A stretch of 64,000 nt of DNA from Thiothrix sp. GTDB taxonomy: Bacteria; Pseudomonadota; Gammaproteobacteria; Thiotrichales; Thiotrichaceae. The stretch is taken from contig SSFA01000017.1 of NCBI GenBank assembly GCA_008015155.1, positions 186,001-250,000 on the forward strand, given 5' to 3'. A model generated the notes under the pieces. It saw only the letters and a list, made by a program, of their open reading frames with translations. It was not told the origin of the DNA and made no database searches. Every line of letters starts with the position of its first letter. The first letter of the stretch is position 1. Below are positions 48,121 through 58,780 of this stretch, piece after piece. The position numbers and the translations under genes are program-made.

Positions 48121-50270
48121 TTAGCCGCGTCGCCAACTGTGGTAACGGGCAACCCAAATTAATAAAGCTGCTGGCGCGTGTTGGCGCTTCCAATTGCCCG
48201 CCACATATTTATTGGCTTCAGCTAAAGTAGGATAGCTATGAATCGTGCCAAGAATTTTGTTCAAGCCTAGGCCATGCTTCATCGCCAGCACATATTCGGC
48301 TAATAATTCACCTGCTTGCGCACCTACAATAGTAACGCCCAAGATTTTGTCTTTATTAGGCACTGTCAGCACTTTAATAAAGCCTTGAGTACTGCCATCA
48401 GCAATCGCCCGATCCAACTCAGCTAATTCAAAATGACTTAATTCATAGCTGATCTTATTTGCTTTGGCTTCTTGTTCGCTTAAACCCACACTGGCTATTT
48501 CTGGATCCGTGAAGGTGACACGCGGAATCACCCGATAATCTACTTTAAAGCGTTTAAAGGTACCGAATAGAGCATTGACGCTGGCATACCAAGCTTGATG
48601 CGCTGCAACATGAGTAAATTGATAGGGGCCTACGACATCGCCTGCTGCGTAGATATTCGGGAATAAAGTTTCTAGATACTCATTCGTGACTATCGTGCGT
48701 TCAGTAGGAATACCGAGTTCTTCTAAGCCAAAGCCGCTTAACGCGCTTTGCGTCCCAGTGCTAAAATCACTTGATCGTACTCTAGCTCAGATTCTTCGCC
48801 TTGATGCTCGACCACCAGACGTTTGCTGTCGGCCTCTACTACAAAGCGTACTGCTTTATGTGCAGTAAGTAATTTGACCCCATCAGCGCTGAGGGACTCA
48901 GCTGCAAGCTGCGCCACGTCGCTATCTTCACGCGCTAAAATACGCTCGGCTTGCTCGATGATAGTCACTTGTGAACCAAGGCGCGCAAAGGCTTGCGCAA
49001 GTTCGCAACCAATCGGCCCTCCACCGAGAATAGCTAAGCGCTTAGGGGCTGCCTCTAGCGTAGCAAAGCGTTCCCATAAGGTATCGCTAGTCACGTAGCC
49101 AGAGTCTGCTAAGCCTGGAATAGGCGGGACAGCCGCTTGCGCGCCAGTGGCTAAAATAATGCTGCGGGCGCTCAAAGTCTGCGTACGACCATCGGATAGC
49201 TTAATTTCTACCGTCCACGGATCAATTAATTTGGCATAGCCTTGAAGCACTTCCACGCCAAGTTGGGTATAGCGCTCAACACTATCATGCGGTTCAATCG
49301 CCTGAATCACGTGTTGAATACGCTGCATTACCTGTTTAAATTGAGTGTTGGGTGGACTAGTAGTCACTCCATATTCATTAGCATGTTGAATCTGATGAGC
49401 AATTTTGGCCGTTTTAATCAGTGCTTTACTGGGGACACACCCATAGTTTAAGCAGTCTCCACCCATTTTGTGGGCTTCAATCAAGGTAACTTTGGCTTTC
49501 ACGGCGGCAGCAATATAGGCTGAGACCAAACCGGCCGCTCCTGCACCGATCACAATGAGATTGCGGTCAAATTTTTCAGGGCGTTTGAAGTTTTTGTACA
49601 CCCGCCGCTGTTGAATAAAGCTTAACAGTGCTTTGCCTAGCCACGGGAAGATCCCCAATAAGGTAAAAGATAAGATCAGCCCAGGCGAGAGAATATCTTT
49701 CAGGCTATTAATTTGCGCTAGTTGTGTCCCTGCATTGACGTAGACGATGGTGCCAGCCAACATACCTAGTTGGCTCACCCAATAGAAAGTGCGTGTGGGT
49801 AGTTGGGTCAAGCCCATTAATAAGTTAATGAGAAAGAAAGGAAAGAGAGGGACTAGGCGCAAGGTGAATAAATAAAATGCGCCTTCTTTGGCGATGCCTT
49901 GATTGATAGCTTGGAGTTGCTGACTAAAACGTTGTTCAATGCTAGTGCGAAACAAATAGCGTGAGGCCAAAAAAGCAAGCGTCGCGCCAATGCTAGAGGC
50001 GAAAGAGACGAGCACTAAACCTTGCCATAAGCCGAATAAGGCTCCAGCTGCCAAGGTTAGAATAGCAGCACCAGGCAAGGACAAAGCAGTAATCAGGATA
50101 TACAAACAGAAATAAACAAGCGCAACTAACCACGGATGACTTGTCTGCCAAGCGACGAATTGAGCTTGGCTAGCTTTAAGCTGCTCTAAAGTGAAATAGC
50201 GGTCTAAGTCCAATACAAAAAATACACTGATTAAAAGTGCTAAACCTAGTAGTAATAAAAGCTTGCTCAT
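48121..50270 (-). pseudogene. TVP38/TMEM64-pyridine nucleotide-disulfide oxidoreductase fusion, interrupted by a frameshift near 48740
   Basis: Track gives 48738..50270 (ends ALGRKAR*) and 48121..48531. Reading 48532-48745 in the second frame gives SGFGLEELGIPTERTIVTNEYLETLFPNIYAAGDVVGPYQFTHVAAHQAWYASVNALFGTFKRFKVDYRVIPRVTFTDPEIASVG, the missing middle. Confidence 0.88.
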
Positions 50271-51391
50271 AATTTTTGCTCGCTGGCGGCTAGACCATGA
50301 ATACTCAGGCGATATTGCTGCATAAAGCTTTGATCAATATAATTTTTCCAGAGCCATACCCAAGCTCCACTCACGCTAAATCTACCCCAAGAAGCAATAG
50401 CCTCTTTAGAGCCGGTTGCAAGTAAATACAGTGAGCGCTTTTTAGGATAGTAGCTGAGCAACGGCTCTTGGTTGAAATAGGCTGGCAAATTGTGCGCTAA
50501 GACTTTACCTGCATAGACTGCATGCACGCCAGAGCGCCCAAACTCTGGCTCGGGGCGTGCACAGACATCACCAGCAGCAAAAATACTAGGATGAGAAAGG
50601 CTTTGGTGCTGTGCATTGACTTGTAGGTAGCCCTCAAGATCTAAGGCAAGACCAGAGGAGGCAAGCCATGCTGGAGCTTTAGCGCCTGTAGCAGCAAACA
50701 CTTTCTGAACCTGAAGCGTTTCACCGGTTTCTAGGAGCAAATGATTTTGTGCAAACTGCGCACGGCTGGTATGCCACTTGATGCCTGATGCGTTTAAATG
50801 TTTATAAACTTGTTTTTGGACAGCAGGCACATGATCACTTAATAATTCGGGTGCGACTAAATGAACTTTTGCAGTTAAGGCCTGTTGCTGAAAAGCGTAT
50901 TGCATTGCGAAGGCTAATTCCAGTCCAGCAGCACCACCGCCTAAAACAGCAAGTTGGTAGCGAGGTTGTTGAGCTTGTTTGAGGATCTCCGGCCAAGCTT
51001 TAATAAGACCCTCTAAAGGCCGAATAGTTAAGAACTTATCATTCTTGGCGAAGTCTGGGAATGCGGTTTCGCTACCAGTATTAATGGAGAGTAAGTCATA
51101 GCTGATTACCCGCCCACTAGCTGTTTCTAAAACTTGCTGATCTGCATCTAAGGAAGTCATGTGGTCAAGGATCAACTCACCCATAGCGGCAGCGACTAAA
51201 GGGCGTAGATGGATTTGGCAGTCTTCCAAGCTGTAATGCCCAGCTAGCCAGCCCGGCAGCATCCCTGAATAAGTTTGAGTGGGGCTAGGCGTAATGAGAG
51301 TTAGGCGCAATTTAGGCGCAGTTTGCTTGGCGAATGCTTTTAAAACCGCTAAATGCGCATGCCCTCCACCGACTAAGACTAAATGTTTCAT
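50267..51391 (-). CDS. FAD-dependent pyridine nucleotide oxidoreductase (NDH-2/SelD-N-like)
   Basis: MKHLVLVGGGHAHLAVLKAFAKQ...LAVLGGGAAGLELAFAM...SIFAAGDVCARPEPEFGRSGVHAVYAGKVLAHNL. Confidence 0.88.
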   Translation of the reverse strand: MKHLVLVGGGHAHLAVLKAFAKQTAPKLRLTLITPSPTQTYSGMLPGWLAGHYSLEDCQIHLRPLVAAAMGELILDHMTSLDADQQVLETASGRVISYDLLSINTGSETAFPDFAKNDKFLTIRPLEGLIKAWPEILKQAQQPRYQLAVLGGGAAGLELAFAMQYAFQQQALTAKVHLVAPELLSDHVPAVQKQVYKHLNASGIKWHTSRAQFAQNHLLLETGETLQVQKVFAATGAKAPAWLASSGLALDLEGYLQVNAQHQSLSHPSIFAAGDVCARPEPEFGRSGVHAVYAGKVLAHNLPAYFNQEPLLSYYPKKRSLYLLATGSKEAIASWGRFSVSGAWVWLWKNYIDQSFMQQYRLSIHGLAASEQKL

Positions 51392-51495
51392 ACAGGATTG
51401 ATTAATTTCCTTACTAAGTTATTGCATCTATACGCATGTCACTAGCGTATTAGATGCATAGCTAGGCTTTAATTATTATGAATAGGTAGTAAAGC

Positions 51496-52146
51496 ATGAA
51501 ATTATGGATACTAAGTTTAGGCTGTGTTGGTTTCTTAAGCACATCTTTAATGGCGGCAGAGCCTAAAGTCGTCATCGGTGATTTTTCCAATCAGCAACTC
51601 AAAACTTGGGATAGCAAGGTTTTTAAAGGGCAAACTCGTTACCAACTGGTAAAAGAAGGACAGCGTTGGGTCTTAAAGGCGCAGGCGAAGGGAGCGGCTT
51701 CTGGCCTAACCCGCAAAATCAAAGTCGATTTAACTAAAACTCCGTTTTTAAATTGGTCATGGCGGGTCGATCAGGTGCTACCGAGCTTAGATGAGCAAAG
51801 TAAAGCAGGCGATGATTATGCAGCGCGGCTTTATGTGGTGGTTGATGGTGGCTTATTAGTCTGGAATTCAAAAGCGATGAATTATGTCTGGTCAGGCAGT
51901 TCAGCGCGTGGTAGCTCTTGGGGGAATGCTTATTTACCGAAGAATGCCACAATGCTAGCAGTACGGGGGCAACAAGATAAGACGGGCGTTTGGATGACTG
52001 AAAAACGTAATGTACGTGCGGACTTCCAAAAAGCATTCGGTGTAGATATCCAGTCGATTGATGGGGTAGCGCTGATGACCGATAGCGATAATAGTGGAGC
52101 TGAAACAGCTGCTTCTTATGGCGATATCTATTTCTCAGCGCAGTAA
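51496..52146 (+). CDS. DUF3047 family exported protein
   Basis: Signal peptide; LNWSWRVDQVLPSLDEQSKAGDDYAARLYVVVDGG...VDGVALMTDSDNSGAETAASYGDIYF. Confidence 0.85.
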   Translation: MKLWILSLGCVGFLSTSLMAAEPKVVIGDFSNQQLKTWDSKVFKGQTRYQLVKEGQRWVLKAQAKGAASGLTRKIKVDLTKTPFLNWSWRVDQVLPSLDEQSKAGDDYAARLYVVVDGGLLVWNSKAMNYVWSGSSARGSSWGNAYLPKNATMLAVRGQQDKTGVWMTEKRNVRADFQKAFGVDIQSIDGVALMTDSDNSGAETAASYGDIYFSAQ

Positions 52147-52250
52147 GGTTGGACAGTACCGCTTGATTAATTCACAATGCAGGGTTTTTTAAAGTGTCGT
52201 TAGCGGCTAATTCTCCAGCTTCTTTCCGTATATGCCTAAGAGGTCCTGTC

Positions 52251-53534
52251 ATGAGCAAGTCTGAAGCCTTATTCCAACAAGCCCAAAAAACTATCCCTGG
52301 CGGTGTCAATTCGCCAGTTCGAGCCTTTCGTGGAGTAGGGGGGACACCGCGGTTTATCGCACGTGCTGAAGGTGCTTATTTATTCGATGTCGACGGGCAA
52401 CGCTATATTGATTATATCGGGTCGTGGGGGCCAATGATTGCAGGTCATGCCCACCCAGAGGTGGTGGAAGCAGTGCGCGAAGCCGCATGCTTAGGCTTAA
52501 GCTATGGCGCACCGACCGAGCAAGAAGTGCAGATGGCAGAAAAAATTAATGAAATCATGCCCTCTATGGAAATGTTGCGCATGGTGAGTTCCGGCACCGA
52601 AGCCACTATGTCGGCGATTCGTTTAGCGCGTGGTTTCACAGGGCGAAATTTCATTATTAAATTCGAAGGCGGCTATCATGGGCATGGTGACTCCCTACTA
52701 GTGAAGGCTGGTTCGGGTTTATTGACCTTTGGTCAGCCTAGCTCTCCCGGTGTACCGGCTGAACTTGCACAATACACGCTAACCCTAAATTTCAATGACA
52801 GTGCGCAAGTTCGAGAAGTTTTTGCGGCACGTGGCCAAGAAATTGCCTGCATTATTGTTGAGCCAGTGTGTGGGAATATGAACTGTATTCCGCCCGTACC
52901 AGGCTTTCTAGAAACCTTGCGTGAAGTTTGTACGGAGCATGGCACAGTACTGATTTTCGATGAGGTCATGACAGGCTTTAGGGTAGCACGCGGTGGTGCT
53001 CAGGAATTATATGGTATTACACCGGATCTGACGACCTTAGGCAAAATCATTGGTGGTGGCATGCCAGTCGGTGCCTTTGGTGGGCGCCGCGATATTATGT
53101 CGAAACTGTCACCCTTAGGTGCGGTGTATCAAGCAGGTACCTTATCTGGTAATCCGATTGCGATGGCGGCTGGGCTAAAAATGATGGAGATTATTAGCCG
53201 TCAGGATTTTTATGCGACCTTGAACTCTAAGACGACTCAGTTAGTCTCAGGTATACAGGCAGCTGCAGAAGAAGCCCAAATTCCCTTCACGAGTACCCAA
53301 GTAGGGGGGATGTTTGGTCTATTTTTCACGCATGAACCACAAATTACCAGTTACCAACAAGCAACCGCCTGCGATGTACCCAAATTTAATCGCTTCTTCC
53401 ATGGCATGTTAGAGCGTGGAGTTTATTTAGCGCCTTCTGCTTTTGAAGCAGGCTTTATGTCAACTGCTCATTCAGCAGAGGATATTCATACAACTATCGA
53501 TGCCGCCCGCGAGGTATTCATGCAGCTTCAATAG
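52251..53534 (+). CDS. hemL: Glutamate-1-semialdehyde 2,1-aminomutase
   Basis: [33 protein letters not shown]...[17 protein letters not shown]...[12 protein letters not shown]. Confidence 0.97.
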   Translation: MSKSEALFQQAQKTIPGGVNSPVRAFRGVGGTPRFIARAEGAYLFDVDGQRYIDYIGSWGPMIAGHAHPEVVEAVREAACLGLSYGAPTEQEVQMAEKINEIMPSMEMLRMVSSGTEATMSAIRLARGFTGRNFIIKFEGGYHGHGDSLLVKAGSGLLTFGQPSSPGVPAELAQYTLTLNFNDSAQVREVFAARGQEIACIIVEPVCGNMNCIPPVPGFLETLREVCTEHGTVLIFDEVMTGFRVARGGAQELYGITPDLTTLGKIIGGGMPVGAFGGRRDIMSKLSPLGAVYQAGTLSGNPIAMAAGLKMMEIISRQDFYATLNSKTTQLVSGIQAAAEEAQIPFTSTQVGGMFGLFFTHEPQITSYQQATACDVPKFNRFFHGMLERGVYLAPSAFEAGFMSTAHSAEDIHTTIDAAREVFMQLQ

Positions 53535-53559
53535 CGAGCAGTATCGATTCGAGGTTTTT

Positions 53560-54855
53560 GTGATTGGTATAGGCAATTATTACTATAGTCAGCTACCAAG
53601 ATTTAGCGGTTTATTACTGATTCTAGCTCTCCTAGTGCAGCCTGTGAGTGTGCAGGCTGCTGATCGCTCATCAAGTTTGTATGCTGAAGTGCAACAATCT
53701 ATTTATCAGGTTCGTATTATTAATCGTAAAACGGGGCATAAGCGTACGATTGGCTCAGGTTTTGTGATCGAGCGGCCGGATTTATTGGTCACAAACTATC
53801 ATGTGGTTAGTGCTTACACGAATGATCCTGAAGATTATTCGATTGAGTATTTAGCGACCGATGGTGAAACAGGGGTATTAGAACTCATTGATGTGGATGT
53901 CTTGCATGATTTAGCTGTGCTGGTGGCAGATAAAGACTTAGGCAAACCACTGAAAACCGATGCCTTGCCTGAAAAAGGCGCTACTTTATATGCTTTTGGC
54001 AATCCACTGGGTTTAGGCTTTTCGGTCGTTACTGGTACAAATAATGGTTTACTGGTTGAGAGTGAAGATAAAAATATTTTATTTTCAGGTAATTTAAACT
54101 CAGGGATGAGCGGTGGCCCTGCTTTAAATGAGCAAGGCGCGGTAGTTGGAGTTAATGTAGCCACTGCAGGGAATGCAGTCAGTTTTTTAGTGTCTAGCCA
54201 ATATCTAAACGCTTTAATAGCTCAGCTGCGCTTGACGAATTTCGAGCCGCGCACCAATTTGCACGAGTCCATTGTGCAACAATTGAAATTCAGTACCACG
54301 GATATGCTGCAACGCCTACGTACCAGTCCTTGGAAACTCGTATCAGTAGGTAATTTCAAAGCACCGAGCCGTTTAGATAAAACTATTAATTGCTGGGATG
54401 GCAGCGAAAATAATGAAGATCATGGTTTAGTCAATGTTATTGCCGTTAGTTGTTCGAATGAACGCGAAATTTATCTAGATGAGAAGCTGAGCGTAGGCAA
54501 TATCCAGTATCAATATACGTGGTATGACAGCGAGAAAATGATTCCTCCACGCTTCTACCGGATGTATGAAGCACAAAATACGGATGAAGCTGCTAATAAT
54601 GCGACTAAAGAAAATGTTAAGGATTTCAAATGCTCAACCAATTTTGTTGCTATTGCTAGCCAAGATTTCAAAATGACAGTATGTCGGCGTGACTATGTGC
54701 GTTATCAAGGCCTAAGTGATATTTTGGTGACCGGTGCGATGGTGAGCCAAAAGCAACAAGGCTTCTTATTTGAATTATTTATGACCGGTGTCGACTTTAA
54801 AGAGTCAATGCGCTTAGTTAAGCAACTGTTTGAGAATTTTCAATGGCAGACTTAA
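53560..54855 (+). CDS. Trypsin-like serine protease (S1C/HtrA-like), exported
   Basis: VTNYHVVS (His), DVLHDLAVLV (Asp), SGNLNSGMSGGPALNEQG (Ser). Track ORF overlaps hemL; GTG 53560 after GAGG is likelier. Confidence 0.82.
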   Translation: MIGIGNYYYSQLPRFSGLLLILALLVQPVSVQAADRSSSLYAEVQQSIYQVRIINRKTGHKRTIGSGFVIERPDLLVTNYHVVSAYTNDPEDYSIEYLATDGETGVLELIDVDVLHDLAVLVADKDLGKPLKTDALPEKGATLYAFGNPLGLGFSVVTGTNNGLLVESEDKNILFSGNLNSGMSGGPALNEQGAVVGVNVATAGNAVSFLVSSQYLNALIAQLRLTNFEPRTNLHESIVQQLKFSTTDMLQRLRTSPWKLVSVGNFKAPSRLDKTINCWDGSENNEDHGLVNVIAVSCSNEREIYLDEKLSVGNIQYQYTWYDSEKMIPPRFYRMYEAQNTDEAANNATKENVKDFKCSTNFVAIASQDFKMTVCRRDYVRYQGLSDILVTGAMVSQKQQGFLFELFMTGVDFKESMRLVKQLFENFQWQT

Positions 54856-55802
54856 ATAGCTTATTGCTTGAAATTCAATTACGCCCATTAAGCCAATATT
54901 ATCGCTTAACAAAATTTCCAGTGCGTATTGGGCGCGCTTTGGATAACGATATTATTCTCTCAGATCCTACGATTTCTCCACACCATTTAGAAATTGATCA
55001 AACCGAGCAGGGCAAGTTATGTTTTCGGAATTTGTCCAAAGAAAATGGTAGTCGTTTAAATGGTAAAGCGTTAACAGCAGCTAGCTTAGCCATTACACAA
55101 CCTATCAATTTACGGCTGGGCAATCGCCGCATGCGTCTATTGACTACTGCCATGCAGGTCACACAAACCAGCGTGAATCATTGTCGAGGTTGGTCCAAAG
55201 TATTCTGCTACCCCTTATGTGCTTTAGGTTTAGTCGGAGTCACTGGCCTAGCCTTTTTCTATGAGTCTTATTTACAAAGTATTTTTAGGAAAGAACTTGT
55301 TTATTATTTAAGTAGCGTGATGCCTTATCTATTAGGCCTGATTGCTTTAGCTTTATTAATCGCTGGCATTAGCCGCTTGGCAAATCAGCGCTGGGAGTTT
55401 TTCCCAGCTTTAGGTTTAGCGGCTTTATGTATGTTAGTGCCGCATTTATTAGGTGAATTAGGCCATGCTTTAAACTATCTTGTGACTGCTAATTGGCCTC
55501 TAGAGAGTTTGCTATTATTAAGTAATTTTCTATTAATACCACTGCTCTTTTATACCTATATCCGTACAGTGCATCATGCAGAGCCTTGGTCAGCTTTGGG
55601 CATAGCCTTATTATTTAGCGCACCACTGTTAGTGTATCAGGCCATAGACTTAACCGATCAATGGACAGTGAAACATGAGTTTACGGGGCAAGCCGATTTT
55701 AATCGTAATCTCAGTGCTTGGGATTTACGTTTGAAACCTACTTTAAGTATTGATGAGTATTTTGCTGAGACAGAAAAGCAATTAGTGAGTTCAAGCCCCT
55801 AA
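54843..55802 (+). CDS. FHA domain protein with C-terminal transmembrane segments
   Basis: FPVRIGRALDNDIILSDPTISPHHLEIDQ...ENGSRLNGKAL; overlaps protease by 13 nt. Confidence 0.88.
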   Translation: MADLNSLLLEIQLRPLSQYYRLTKFPVRIGRALDNDIILSDPTISPHHLEIDQTEQGKLCFRNLSKENGSRLNGKALTAASLAITQPINLRLGNRRMRLLTTAMQVTQTSVNHCRGWSKVFCYPLCALGLVGVTGLAFFYESYLQSIFRKELVYYLSSVMPYLLGLIALALLIAGISRLANQRWEFFPALGLAALCMLVPHLLGELGHALNYLVTANWPLESLLLLSNFLLIPLLFYTYIRTVHHAEPWSALGIALLFSAPLLVYQAIDLTDQWTVKHEFTGQADFNRNLSAWDLRLKPTLSIDEYFAETEKQLVSSSP

Positions 55803-56528
55803 GTCACCGTGCAGTAGTTGTAAGCCAGCTAACACACTAGTGCTGGCTGTTTCTGCGCGTAAAATACGCTTACCTAGGCTAATACCTTGCATCTTTGCAG
55901 CTAGGCAAGCAGCCACTTCATCTTCGGTAAAACCGCCTTCTGGCCCAATGAGGATCCCTAGTTTATTCGCGCGGACAGTGACTTGGTTTAAAGTTTGGTG
56001 ACTGCCCGGTGCTAGTAGTAAGTAGTCGGTGTTCTCATCCAGTTGTTGGAGGTACTGGTTTAAGGTTTGTGGGGCATAAATCTTAGGAATTTTCGTCCGC
56101 CCTGATTGTTCGCAAGCACTGATCGCGACAGCTTGCCAATGCTGTAGCTTTTTTTCGAGCTTTTCTTTGTCGCTACGCACGACACTGCGCTGGGTGATAA
56201 GCACTTGGAAGGCACTAACGCCTAACTCAACTGCTTTTTGTAAAGCAAAATCCATTTTGTCAGGTTTAATTAAGGCTTGTACCAAAGTCAGATCTAGCGA
56301 GGACTCGCGTTCAGTTGCATCAAAACCTCGAACCAACACGGTGGCAGAGCGTTTATTAATCTCATGGATTTCAGCTAGATATTCTCCACCCTCAGCATTA
56401 AAGAGAATCAAGGATTCCCCAACTTGTAAGCGTAATACTTGGATAGCATGACGGAATAATTCGTCAGGCAGGTCTAATGACTGCTGTATGACTAATGGAG
56501 TAGGGCAATAAAAGCGGGGGATACGCAT
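55791..56528 (-). CDS. rsmE: 16S rRNA (uracil1498-N3)-methyltransferase
   Basis: MRIPRFYCPTPLV...ALIKPDKMDFALQKAVELGVSAF...LIGPEGGFTEDEVAACLAAKMQGISLGKRILRAETAS. Confidence 0.95.
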   Translation of the reverse strand: MRIPRFYCPTPLVIQQSLDLPDELFRHAIQVLRLQVGESLILFNAEGGEYLAEIHEINKRSATVLVRGFDATERESSLDLTLVQALIKPDKMDFALQKAVELGVSAFQVLITQRSVVRSDKEKLEKKLQHWQAVAISACEQSGRTKIPKIYAPQTLNQYLQQLDENTDYLLLAPGSHQTLNQVTVRANKLGILIGPEGGFTEDEVAACLAAKMQGISLGKRILRAETASTSVLAGLQLLHGDLGA

Positions 56529-56661
56529 GCATCTAAGGCTCAAGCTAAATGGTTGCCGATGATACTGACTGCTAGGCTATTACTCAAATCTTAGCTTAAG
56601 CTGGGAGTGCAGAAACAGAGCTGTTATTCTTCTGCCTATTCAGTGCCTCTTGGATGCAAAG

Positions 56662-57045
56662 ATGAATTTAGAAAAAGTAGTGTTTGGCTTTTTTATTGTG
56701 CTAGCTCTAACCTTAAATTTTGCTTTTTTTGTGGGCGATATGGCGAACTCGCTTTATCACAATACCTTTCTCCTGTTTGCTGCTTTGATTGTAAGTATGG
56801 TGACTACGGTATTGAAGTTTGGGGATAGCACGCATATGGGCGCTATTTTCTTTGCCACGAGTTTAGTAGCAGACCTTCAACTGTTGGTAGCCGCAGTCAT
56901 TTGGGGTTGGGCAGCTCATATTAGCCCTGAAGGGGTAACGCCCGCCGCCATGGTGACAGTCGTCTCCATTTCAGGCGGGGCATTACTGGCCAACATCGTG
57001 TCAGTGATCTTACTAATAGCTGAAACTCTAAGTATTCGCCGCTAA
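56662..57045 (+). CDS. DUF6394-like membrane protein
   Basis: MNLEKVVFGFFIVLALTLNFAFFVGDM..., 4 TM; overlaps the ion channel gene. Confidence 0.75.
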   Translation: MNLEKVVFGFFIVLALTLNFAFFVGDMANSLYHNTFLLFAALIVSMVTTVLKFGDSTHMGAIFFATSLVADLQLLVAAVIWGWAAHISPEGVTPAAMVTVVSISGGALLANIVSVILLIAETLSIRR

Positions 57046-58742
57046 TGTCTCGTCCCAATCTTTATTATGTGTTGCTGAAGCGTCTGCGCGTACCGCTAAT
57101 TGCCTTAATTCTGATCTATGCGGTGTCTATAGTTGGTTTTGTACTAATTCCGGGGCGGGATAATGAAGGCAATGTATGGATGATGTCCTATTTCCATGCC
57201 TTCTATTTTGTGAGCTATATGGCTTCTACGATCGGTTTTGGCGAAATTCCCTATGCTTTTACCGACGCACAGCGGATGTGGACTACAGTAACCATCTACG
57301 CCAGTGTGATCGGTTGGTTGTACAGCATTGGTGCTCTGTTATCCGTGATTCAAGATCCAGCCGTGTATCGTTTGCGTCGCGAGTCTAAATTTCGCAACCA
57401 AGTGAAATTACTGCGCGAACCTTTCTACTTAGTCTGTGGTTATGGTGATACGGGCACTCGTTTGGTGCAGGCTTTGGGGCAAGAGGGGGTACGCACTGTC
57501 GTTCTAGATAAAGATGAAAATCGTATCAATGAATTAGAGATGCGGGATACGCTTGGTCGACCCTTAGGTTTGACTGCGGATGCATCTAAACCAGCGGTGC
57601 TAGAAGAGTCAGGCGTACTCAATATTTATTGTAAAGGGGTGATTGCGCTCACTGACTCTGATCAAGCTAATCTATTGATTGCACTCAGTACAGAATTATT
57701 CAAGCCACATTTACGCTTGATTGCACGAGCTGAAAGCCCTGAGTTTGTGAACTCTATTGGTTCTTTTGGTGGAAACGAAGTAATCAGCCCTTTCGAAGTC
57801 TTTGCTGAACGCTTGGAAATGCTGATTACTAGGCCGAGTCATTATTTATTAAACGAATGGTTGACAGGAATCCCTAATCAGCTCTTACACGATCCCGTTC
57901 TTCCCAAGACGGGCGCATGGGTTTTAATTGGCTATGGGCGTTTTGGGCAGGCGGTCTATCGGCGCTTGTATGCAGCGGGTATTCCAGTGCAAGTGATTGA
58001 TCCTAAGGTTGGTGCAGAGCCCTTGTCTGAACAGAATATTATTGGCTTACCCGCGAGTATTAGGTCGCTGCGGTTGGCGAATATTGAGTCAGCCGTTGGG
58101 TTGATTGCGGCTACCAGTGATGATGCGACTAATCTTTCGGTATTAATGACAGCACGTGAGCTTAATCCCAAATTGTTTATGGTCGCTCGGCAAAATCAAC
58201 AGGACAATAATCTTATTTTTGAACGCGCCCATTTCCATTTGACGATGAATCGTGGGGATGTCGTGGCTCATCATGTATTTACTTTATTAAGAACTCCTTT
58301 GACTCGCGATTTTCTAGGCTTAGCTCAACAGCAAGAAAAAACTTGGGTCGATCAATTACTAAGTCGAATTATTGCGGTAACTAGCGATAAACTGCCTTAT
58401 TTATGGGAAACTAAAGTTACTCCACGTTATTCACCTGCTTTGTATGGCGCTTGTGCTGCAGGTCATTCTGTACCCCTTAAATATGTGATTGCACACCCCG
58501 AGCAGCGCGAGCAAACTCTGCCGATCATTCCCTTGTTATTGAAACGTGTGGATACTTTTCTATTAGTGCCTGATGGGGAAACTTTGTTGCAAGCGGGTGA
58601 TCGTATCCTCATGTGCGCGACTTACCATGCCTATGAGCAGATGCAATGGGCAACACAGAATCAAAAAGCACTGCACTACCTACTGACTGGCGAAGAGTGG
58701 GTCAGTAGTCGTTTATTAAGGCGTCTGTTGCCTAGTAATTGA
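57045..58742 (+). CDS. Potassium channel-like protein with duplicated TrkA-N (RCK) domains
   Basis: ASTIGFGEIPYAFTDAQRMWTT pore-like segment; YLVCGYGDTGTRLVQALG and WVLIGYGRFGQAVYRRLY Rossmann motifs. Confidence 0.87.
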   Translation: MSRPNLYYVLLKRLRVPLIALILIYAVSIVGFVLIPGRDNEGNVWMMSYFHAFYFVSYMASTIGFGEIPYAFTDAQRMWTTVTIYASVIGWLYSIGALLSVIQDPAVYRLRRESKFRNQVKLLREPFYLVCGYGDTGTRLVQALGQEGVRTVVLDKDENRINELEMRDTLGRPLGLTADASKPAVLEESGVLNIYCKGVIALTDSDQANLLIALSTELFKPHLRLIARAESPEFVNSIGSFGGNEVISPFEVFAERLEMLITRPSHYLLNEWLTGIPNQLLHDPVLPKTGAWVLIGYGRFGQAVYRRLYAAGIPVQVIDPKVGAEPLSEQNIIGLPASIRSLRLANIESAVGLIAATSDDATNLSVLMTARELNPKLFMVARQNQQDNNLIFERAHFHLTMNRGDVVAHHVFTLLRTPLTRDFLGLAQQQEKTWVDQLLSRIIAVTSDKLPYLWETKVTPRYSPALYGACAAGHSVPLKYVIAHPEQREQTLPIIPLLLKRVDTFLLVPDGETLLQAGDRILMCATYHAYEQMQWATQNQKALHYLLTGEEWVSSRLLRRLLPSN

Positions 58743-58780
58743 TATTTAAGAGATCTTAATAAGAAGTAGGGAGCACCTTC

